This document shows, piece by piece, positions 1 through 3,493 of a DNA stretch of 5,161 nucleotides. Location of the stretch: positions 1-5,161 of the forward strand of contig JAJXUY010000153.1 of NCBI GenBank assembly GCA_021782525.1. The letters run 5' to 3'. The notes under the pieces were generated by a model that was not told the origin of the DNA, did no database searches, and saw nothing but the letters and a program-made list of their open reading frames with translations. How positions within the stretch are numbered: position 1 is the stretch's first letter; each line of letters opens with the position of its first letter. This DNA comes from Acidobacteriota bacterium (GTDB taxonomy: Bacteria; Acidobacteriota; Thermoanaerobaculia; Thermoanaerobaculales; Thermoanaerobaculaceae). The position numbers were made by a program, and so were the translations under genes.

Positions 1-539
1 TCCTCGACCTCGGCCTGCCGGACCGCGACGGGATCGCCGTGATCCGCGACCTGCGCGAGTGGTCGCAGGTGCCGATCGTCGTGCTCTCGGTGCGCGACCG
101 CGAGGCCGACAAGGTGACCGCGCTGGAAGCCGGCGCCGACGACTACCTGACGAAGCCGTTCGGGGTCGGGGAGCTGCTCGCCCGCCTTCGCGTCGCCCTC
201 CGCCACGCGTCGGTCGCGGGCAGCGGCGGCGAGGAGCCGGCGTTCACGGTCGGCGACCTCCGGGTGGACCTCGCCCGGCGACAGGTGTTCGTGGGCGAGC
301 GCGAGGTGCGGCTGACGCCGATCGAATACAAGCTCCTCGCGGTCCTCGTCAAACATGCCGGGAAGGTGCTCACGCACCGCCAGCTCCTGCACCAGGTCTG
401 GGGGCCGGAGTACGGCGACGAGAACCACTACGTGCGCGTCTACGTGGCCCAGCTCAGGCACAAGCTCGAGCACGACCCGGCACGGCCCCACTACCTGCGC
501 ACCGAGCCCGGCGTCGGCTACCGCCTCGTCTCGGAGTGA
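1..539 (+). CDS. kdpE: KdpE-type response regulator, 5'-truncated by window edge
   Basis: This is a two-component response regulator of the OmpR/PhoB family. KdpE is phosphorylated by the sensor kinase KdpD and activates the kdpFABC high-affinity potassium ATPase operon; it acts in the cytoplasm on DNA. Reading begins in frame at position 3, and 178 residues are visible. Compared from memory with the 225-residue E. coli KdpE, about 50 N-terminal residues are missing. The second visible residue (codon 6-8, in LDLGLPD) aligns with the phospho-acceptor Asp52. The receiver domain continues through IVVLS (conserved Ser/Thr switch), GADDYLTKPF (conserved Lys at 153-155) and GVGELLARLRVALR. After a short linker comes the winged-helix output domain, from about position 240 to the end, with RLTPIEYKLLAVL, GKVLTHRQLL, QVWGPEY and the C-terminal PGVGYRLV hairpin. 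WGP and GIGEL/GVGEL-like signatures favour KdpE over other OmpR paralogues. kdpD and the kdp pump genes probably lie upstream but are not seen. The gene ends at TGA 537-539 and converges on the desaturase. Confidence 0.9.
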   Translation, partial: LDLGLPDRDGIAVIRDLREWSQVPIVVLSVRDREADKVTALEAGADDYLTKPFGVGELLARLRVALRHASVAGSGGEEPAFTVGDLRVDLARRQVFVGEREVRLTPIEYKLLAVLVKHAGKVLTHRQLLHQVWGPEYGDENHYVRVYVAQLRHKLEHDPARPHYLRTEPGVGYRLVSE

Positions 540-576
540 CCGGTCGCCGCCCCCCCGCGCCGGTGCGGCCGGCCGG
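540..576. other. Short convergent intergenic gap with weak GC stem
   Basis: This 37-nt gap separates the stop codons of two converging genes. It holds a C-run and GCCGG (559-563) that can pair with CCGGC (569-573) across a 5-nt loop. No T-tract follows on either strand, so it does not meet the criteria for an intrinsic terminator. Termination here may be Rho-dependent or may use this stem alone; that part is inference. Confidence 0.3.
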
Positions 577-1599
577 CTACGCCCCGTGGATCCCGACCAG
601 GCGGTGGGCGTCCTCGTCGTAGAGACGCAGCCGGAGGGAGCGCAAGCTGCCCAGCAAGGTCAAGCGATCCACTCGCCGGAGCAGGGGCTGCTCGCGGTAG
701 GCCTTCGGGAGGCGGTAGTTGGGGATGCGAGGCGCGAGGTGATGGATGTGGTGGAAGCCGATGTTCCCGGAGAACCACTGCAGCACCCGGGGCAACGCGT
801 AGAGCGAGCTGCCGTCCATCGCCGCCGCGACGAAATCGCGCTCCCCGCGCCGCGCCCAGTAGACGCCCTCGAACTGGTGCTGGACGTAGAACAGCCAGAG
901 GCCGGCGGCGCCGGCCGTCGCGAGCAGCGGCAGTTCCACGAGCAGCGTCGCCCTGACGCCGGCGGTCGCGAACAGCGCCCCGAAGATCACGAGGAGCGCC
1001 AGGTTGGTCGCGTAGACGCTCATCCTGGCGCGCGGGCTGGACCCCGCGCGGCTGAGGCGATTCCTGACGAGGAACAGGTACGACGGCGCGACACCGAGGA
1101 AGACGAACGGGCTGCGGTAGAGCCGGTATCCGACCCGCCGCCAGAACGGCGCCTCTCGGTACTCCTTGACGGTCATCGTCCACACGTCCCCAGAGCCCCG
1201 CCGGTCGAGGTCGCCCGCGGTGGCGTGGTGCTTGGCGTGCTCCTCCCGCCAGTCGTCGTACGGGGTGAGCGTCAGGATGCCCGTGATGTACCCCACGGCC
1301 CGGTTGGCGGCCTGCGAGCGGAAGAACGAGCCGTGGCCGCAGTCGTGGAAGATGATGAACACGCGCACCATGAAGCCGGCCGCGAGGAGCGTGACCGGGA
1401 GCGCGAGCCAGTACGAGACGGCAAGCAGGCGGTAGGCCAGGTACCACAGCGCGAGGAAAGGGACGACGCTGTCGGCGATCTGCCATACGCTGCGCTTGAG
1501 GTCGGCGTGCTGATAGGTGGCGACGATCTGCCGCCAGTTGCGTTTCACCTCGTCGAAACGGGAAGAGGAAGCGGATGGGCCGAGGGAGAGGTCAGGCAT
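577..1599 (-). CDS. des: Membrane fatty acid desaturase, Des-like (340 aa)
   Basis: This is an integral-membrane, di-iron fatty acyl desaturase that puts a cis double bond into acyl chains, normally of membrane lipids, using oxygen and an electron donor such as ferredoxin. All three histidine boxes are present: HDCGH at residues 85-89, HAKHH at 121-125 and HHIHH at 283-287, plus the extra conserved His in FYVQHQFE (241). Hydrophobic stretches near residues 42-62, 65-83, 164-178, 195-212 and 218-238 fit the family's membrane segments. The motifs DLDRRGSGDVW, YRLYRSPF, QWFSGNIGFHHIHHL and PNYRLP, the C-terminal LYDED and the length closely match B. subtilis Des (about 352 aa, a delta-5 desaturase), compared from memory. 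The bond position made by this protein cannot be read from sequence. The start is ATG at 1599-1597, preceded by GAAGGG at 5 nt; the stop is TAG at 579-577. It is transcribed divergently from ubiD. No desaturase-specific kinase/regulator pair is adjacent. Catalytic residues are intact and nothing suggests decay. Confidence 0.93.
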   Translation of the reverse strand: MPDLSLGPSASSSRFDEVKRNWRQIVATYQHADLKRSVWQIADSVVPFLALWYLAYRLLAVSYWLALPVTLLAAGFMVRVFIIFHDCGHGSFFRSQAANRAVGYITGILTLTPYDDWREEHAKHHATAGDLDRRGSGDVWTMTVKEYREAPFWRRVGYRLYRSPFVFLGVAPSYLFLVRNRLSRAGSSPRARMSVYATNLALLVIFGALFATAGVRATLLVELPLLATAGAAGLWLFYVQHQFEGVYWARRGERDFVAAAMDGSSLYALPRVLQWFSGNIGFHHIHHLAPRIPNYRLPKAYREQPLLRRVDRLTLLGSLRSLRLRLYDEDAHRLVGIHGA

Positions 1600-1604
1600 T
1601 TGAT

Positions 1605-1610
1605 CCCTTC
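1605..1610 (-). promoter_or_regulatory. Ribosome binding site of the desaturase
   Basis: On the minus strand GAAGGG is followed by five bases and the ATG at 1599. This supports the chosen start. The site sits in the loop of a short possible stem, TGAT (1615-1612) pairing with ATCA (1604-1601). That stem has only four base pairs, three of them A-T, so any effect on translation would be weak and likely lost at higher temperature. Confidence 0.6.
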
Positions 1611-1622
1611 AATCACTGTCAA

Positions 1623-1728
1623 CCCGATCCGCCCGCCGCGCCATTCCTGGCCGATCGGCATCGCGGGCAGCTCGAAGCCCGAACTATCTGCGGGTATGAG
1701 CCAACCCCAACAGGCGCAGCGGATCGGG
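1623..1728. repeat. 10-bp perfect inverted repeat, arms A/A'
   Basis: CCCGATCCGC at 1623-1632 is the exact reverse complement of GCGGATCGGG at 1719-1728. Both arms contain the CCGATC/GATCGG core. Arm A' lies between the two arms of the 12-bp repeat described next, so the two repeats interlock (order A, B, A', B') and could not both fold as nested hairpins on one strand. Function is unknown. Confidence 0.6.
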
Positions 1729-1755
1729 CCACTGGAACGACGAGATCGGCCAGGA
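1645..1755. repeat. 12-bp perfect inverted repeat, arms B/B'
   Basis: TCCTGGCCGATC at 1645-1656 is the exact reverse complement of GATCGGCCAGGA at 1744-1755. Arm B runs into GG, which makes the local palindrome CCGATCGG at 1651-1658. The arms are 87 nt apart and flank the candidate desaturase promoter. Paired regulator-binding sites and the relic of a mobile or repetitive element are both possible; the sequence alone does not decide between them. Confidence 0.6.
1683..1710 (-). promoter_or_regulatory. Candidate desaturase promoter (weak)
   Basis: On the minus strand TTGGGG (1710-1705) is separated by 16 nt from GATAGT (1688-1683). These resemble -35 and -10 hexamers with three and four consensus matches. 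Transcription would start near 1676 and give a leader of roughly 77 nt that includes arms A and B of the inverted repeats. The match is modest, and promoter consensus in this lineage is poorly known. Confidence 0.25.
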
Positions 1756-1824
1756 GCAAGAGGCCCCGAGCTCTCGCGCCGCCGGACCCCGGGGCCCGTT
1801 GCAGTCGCGGCGCTTCGCCCGGTC

Positions 1825-1839
1825 AAGGCGCCGCGCCTT
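1825..1839. repeat. Perfect 6-bp hairpin beside the heptad array
   Basis: AAGGCG (1825-1830) and CGCCTT (1834-1839) are exact complements around a CCG loop. The hairpin ends two bases before the first heptad. Three T residues follow on the plus strand, but no plus-strand gene ends here, so a terminator role is unlikely. It may be part of the same repeated unit as the array. Confidence 0.5.
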
Positions 1840-1841
1840 TC

Positions 1842-1890
1842 GGACCACTGGCCACTGACCACGGACCACGGGCCACGGACCACGGACCAC
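1842..1890. repeat. Heptanucleotide tandem array, 7 copies of KGRCCAC
   Basis: Seven uninterrupted 7-bp units occupy 49 bp without an indel. Units 1, 4, 6 and 7 are GGACCAC, unit 2 is TGGCCAC, unit 3 is TGACCAC and unit 5 is GGGCCAC. Only the first and third bases vary (G/T and A/G); GnCCAC is otherwise invariant. A single G continues the period at 1891 before GTTTTCCC breaks it. Because 7 is not a multiple of 3, the array stays open in every frame and generates artefactual Trp/Ser/Val/Gly-rich peptides on the minus strand. It lies 61 bp upstream of the ubiD start, so a regulatory role is possible. It recalls the heptameric short tandem repeats described in filamentous cyanobacteria; equivalence is not claimed. 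Confidence 0.9.
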
Positions 1891-1925
1891 GTTTTCCCAG
1901 CGCCCGCAGCTCCGTCCCGTCCCCG

Positions 1926-1934
1926 TGCGACAAT
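1926..1934 (+). promoter_or_regulatory. Possible extended -10 element for ubiD
   Basis: TGCGACAAT has the TGn extension followed by GACAAT, four of six matches to TATAAT. Transcription would begin near 1941, just ahead of the ribosome site, giving a leader of about a dozen nucleotides. No good -35 hexamer is seen 16-18 nt upstream (GCAGCT region), which lowers confidence. Confidence 0.25.
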
Positions 1935-1942
1935 GCCGCCAC

Positions 1943-1949
1943 GGAGGGG
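1943..1949 (+). promoter_or_regulatory. Ribosome binding site of ubiD, decides the start
   Basis: GGAGGGG ends two bases before the ATG at 1952, with the GGAGG core four bases away. It is a strong Shine-Dalgarno match and places the start at 1952 rather than the in-frame GTG at 1925, for which it would be internal. Confidence 0.8.
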
Positions 1950-1951
1950 CC

Positions 1952-3403
1952 ATGGCGTTCCGCGACCTGCGCGACTACCTGACGGCGCTCGAGGGCGCGG
2001 GCGAGCTACGGCGCGTCACGGCCGAGGTCTCGCCGCTCCTCGAGATCACCGAGATCGCCGACCGCGTGGTCAAGAAGCAGGGCCCGGCGCTCCTTTTCGA
2101 GCGCGTGACCGGCGCTTCGATGCCGGTGGCGATCAACCTGTTCGGCTCGATCCCGCGGGTGATGCGGGCGCTCGAAGTGGGGTCGTGGCAGGAGTGGTCC
2201 GACCGCCTCGATTTCTTCCTCGAGCCGAAGGCGCCGACGTCGCTGCTCGACAAGGTGCGCACGTTGCCGAAGCTCGCCGAGGTGGCGGGGATCTTCCCCA
2301 AGGTCGTCAAGGACGGTCCGGTGCACGAGGTCGTCGCGACCGGCGAGCAGGTGGATCTGCACGAGCTCCCGGCGCTGCAGTGCTGGCCCGAGGACGGCGG
2401 CCGCTTCTTCACGCTCACCAACGTGATCACGAAAGACCCGGCGAGCGGCGGGCGCAACTGCGGCATGTACCGGCTGCAGCTGTTCGACCGCAACACCACG
2501 GGGATGCACTGGCACCTGCACCACGACGCGGCGCGCATCTTCCGCGACACCAGCGCCGCGGGCCGGCGCACCGAGGTCGCGGTCGCGTTCGGCGGCGACC
2601 CGGCGACGATCTTCGCGCCGGCCGTGCCGCTGCCGCCGGGGGTCGACGAGATGTTGTTCGCCGGGTTCGTGCGCCGCGAGCCGGTCGAGATGGTGCGCTG
2701 CGTCAGCGTCGACCTCGAAGTCCCGGCGCGCGCGGAGATCATCCTCGAGGGGTGGGTGGACCCCGCCGAGCGGCGGCGCGAGGGGCCGTTCGGCGACCAC
2801 ACCGGGTTCTACTCGCTCGCCGACGACTACCCGGTCTTCCACGTCACCGCGGTCACGCGGCGGAACGACGCGATCTACCCGACGACGATCGTCGGGCGGC
2901 CGCCGATGGAGGACGGCTACATGGGGTACGCGATCGAGCGCATGTTCCTGCCGCTGATGAAGAAGATGCTCCCCGAGGTGGTGGACTACCACATGCCGCT
3001 CGAGGGCGTCTTCCACAACCTGATGATCGTGGCGATCGACAAGCGTTACCCACAGCACGCCCGCAAGGTGATGCACGGGATCTGGGGGCTCGGGCAGGCG
3101 ACGTTCACCAAGGTGATCGTGGTGGTGGACGCCGACGTGAACGTCCAGGACCCGGCCGAGGTGGCGTGGCGCGCGCTCGGCAACATCGACCCGCGCCGCG
3201 ACCTGGAGTTCGTGACGGGTCCGGCCGAGACGCTCGACCACGCCTCGGCGATGCCGTGGTGGGGGAGCAAGGTCGGGATCGACGCGACCCGCAAGTGGCC
3301 GAGCGAGGGGTTCGCCCGAGAGTGGCCGGGCGACATCGTGATGAGCCCTGAAGTGAAGGCGAGGATCGACGCGCTCTGGAGCCGGCTGGGCATCGAGACG
3401 TGA
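1952..3403 (+). CDS. ubiD: UbiD-family prenylated-FMN decarboxylase (483 aa)
   Basis: UbiD enzymes use prenylated FMN, made by UbiX, to decarboxylate aromatic or alpha,beta-unsaturated acids. The founding member removes the carboxylate of 3-polyprenyl-4-hydroxybenzoate in ubiquinone synthesis, and relatives act in menaquinone synthesis and aromatic degradation. The protein opens MAFRDLRDYL, as UbiD does, followed by PLLEITEIADR and GPALLFERV. By alignment from memory to E. coli UbiD and fungal Fdc1, the metal/prFMN ligands are Asn169 (GGRNCGMYR), His190 (HWHLHHD) and Glu246 (PVEMVRC). The catalytic Arg-Glu-acid set is Arg174, Glu277 and Asp282 (EGPFGDHTGFY). GRPPMED (315-321) and GSKVGIDATRKWP (438-450) are further family blocks. 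Length is normal (E. coli UbiD about 497). The 483-aa start is supported by the ribosome site and by alignment; a GTG at 1925 would add nine uncharacteristic residues. The stop is TGA 3401-3403. No ubiX or other quinone gene adjoins it, so the substrate stays open; a quinone role is the default guess. Confidence 0.93.
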   Translation: MAFRDLRDYLTALEGAGELRRVTAEVSPLLEITEIADRVVKKQGPALLFERVTGASMPVAINLFGSIPRVMRALEVGSWQEWSDRLDFFLEPKAPTSLLDKVRTLPKLAEVAGIFPKVVKDGPVHEVVATGEQVDLHELPALQCWPEDGGRFFTLTNVITKDPASGGRNCGMYRLQLFDRNTTGMHWHLHHDAARIFRDTSAAGRRTEVAVAFGGDPATIFAPAVPLPPGVDEMLFAGFVRREPVEMVRCVSVDLEVPARAEIILEGWVDPAERRREGPFGDHTGFYSLADDYPVFHVTAVTRRNDAIYPTTIVGRPPMEDGYMGYAIERMFLPLMKKMLPEVVDYHMPLEGVFHNLMIVAIDKRYPQHARKVMHGIWGLGQATFTKVIVVVDADVNVQDPAEVAWRALGNIDPRRDLEFVTGPAETLDHASAMPWWGSKVGIDATRKWPSEGFAREWPGDIVMSPEVKARIDALWSRLGIET

Positions 3404-3429
3404 CGGTTCGTACCCCGTGGTCGTATACC
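3400..3429 (+). promoter_or_regulatory. Candidate promoter for the secreted propeller protein
   Basis: GTGACG (3400-3405, overlapping the ubiD stop) and TATACC (3424-3429) each match four of six sigma-70 consensus bases, with 18 nt between them. Transcription would start near 3436, about 58 nt before the ATG. The 90-nt gap between ubiD and the next gene is more AT-rich than its surroundings and shows no intrinsic terminator, so read-through from ubiD is also possible. Confidence 0.3.
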
Positions 3430-3483
3430 TCGACGTGATCATCAAGCATTTTGTAGAGAGTTTGCTCACGCCATAGACTCGAA

Positions 3484-3488
3484 GGAGG
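3484..3488 (+). promoter_or_regulatory. Ribosome binding site of the secreted propeller protein
   Basis: GGAGG is followed by five bases and ATG 3494. This near-ideal Shine-Dalgarno, together with the signal peptide that begins at that ATG, fixes the start. Confidence 0.8.
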
Positions 3489-3493
3489 CCGCC

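Larger units (their letters stand above)
1600..1951. other. Divergent intergenic region, desaturase / ubiD (352 nt)
   Basis: No gene is supported here. The frames that stay open on both strands lack family signatures and a convincing start, and they run through the heptad array. The region must carry the promoters of both flanking genes. From left to right it holds: the desaturase ribosome site; two interlocked inverted repeats (1623-1755); a small stem with CGGGC 1664-1668 and GCCCG 1677-1681; a near-palindrome at 1783-1798 (CGGACCCC/GGGGCCCG, one mismatch); a perfect hairpin at 1825-1839; the heptad array at 1842-1890; a possible extended -10 at 1926-1934; and the ubiD ribosome site. The hexamer CCGATC or its complement GATCGG occurs at 1624-1629, 1651-1658 (both halves, CCGATCGG), 1722-1727 and 1744-1749. 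Confidence 0.7.

Noticed and set aside
39..41. GTG 39 as the true start of the response regulator
   Set aside because: The frame is open to the window edge, and the residues before it (LDLGLPDRDGIA) are the conserved phospho-acceptor block, so this GTG is an internal Val codon of a truncated gene.
540..576. An intrinsic terminator between kdpE and the desaturase
   Set aside because: A GC stem can be drawn, but no T-tract follows on either strand.
1617..1622. A perfect TTGACA on the minus strand upstream of the desaturase as a -35 box
   Set aside because: It is only 17 nt from the ATG, so a -10 at normal spacing would fall on the start codon, and the desaturase start is well supported.
1842..1890. 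The heptad array as a CRISPR
   Set aside because: Units are 7 bp and contiguous, with no spacers, and no cas gene is present.
1925..1951. GTG 1925 as the start of ubiD
   Set aside because: The strong ribosome site GGAGGGG would lie inside the coding region, and the extra nine residues do not match the UbiD N-terminus, whereas the ATG at 1952 begins with the family's usual opening.
1545..1953. Small minus-strand ORFs with Trp-Ser-Val-Val-Gly-type repeats across the intergenic region
   Set aside because: The repeats are the translation of the 7-bp array, which stays open in all frames. One ORF also overlaps the desaturase start. No independent coding signal is seen.
355..3351. A stop-free plus-strand frame of 998 codons covering the desaturase antisense, the intergenic region and most of ubiD in another frame
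   Set aside because: It is a GC-rich shadow. Its translation is low-complexity Arg/Ala/Pro/Gly with no family motif, and it overlaps three real genes that have full catalytic signatures.
2006..3469. A 487-codon minus-strand frame antisense to ubiD
   Set aside because: Its His/Arg/Asp-rich composition is typical of the antisense of a high-GC gene. It has no recognisable domain, and ubiD on the other strand is unambiguous.
3451..3479. TTGTAG and TAGACT with 17-nt spacing as the promoter of the secreted protein
   Set aside because: Transcription would start within or after the ribosome site at 3484-3488, leaving no usable Shine-Dalgarno. The pair at 3400-3429 fits better.
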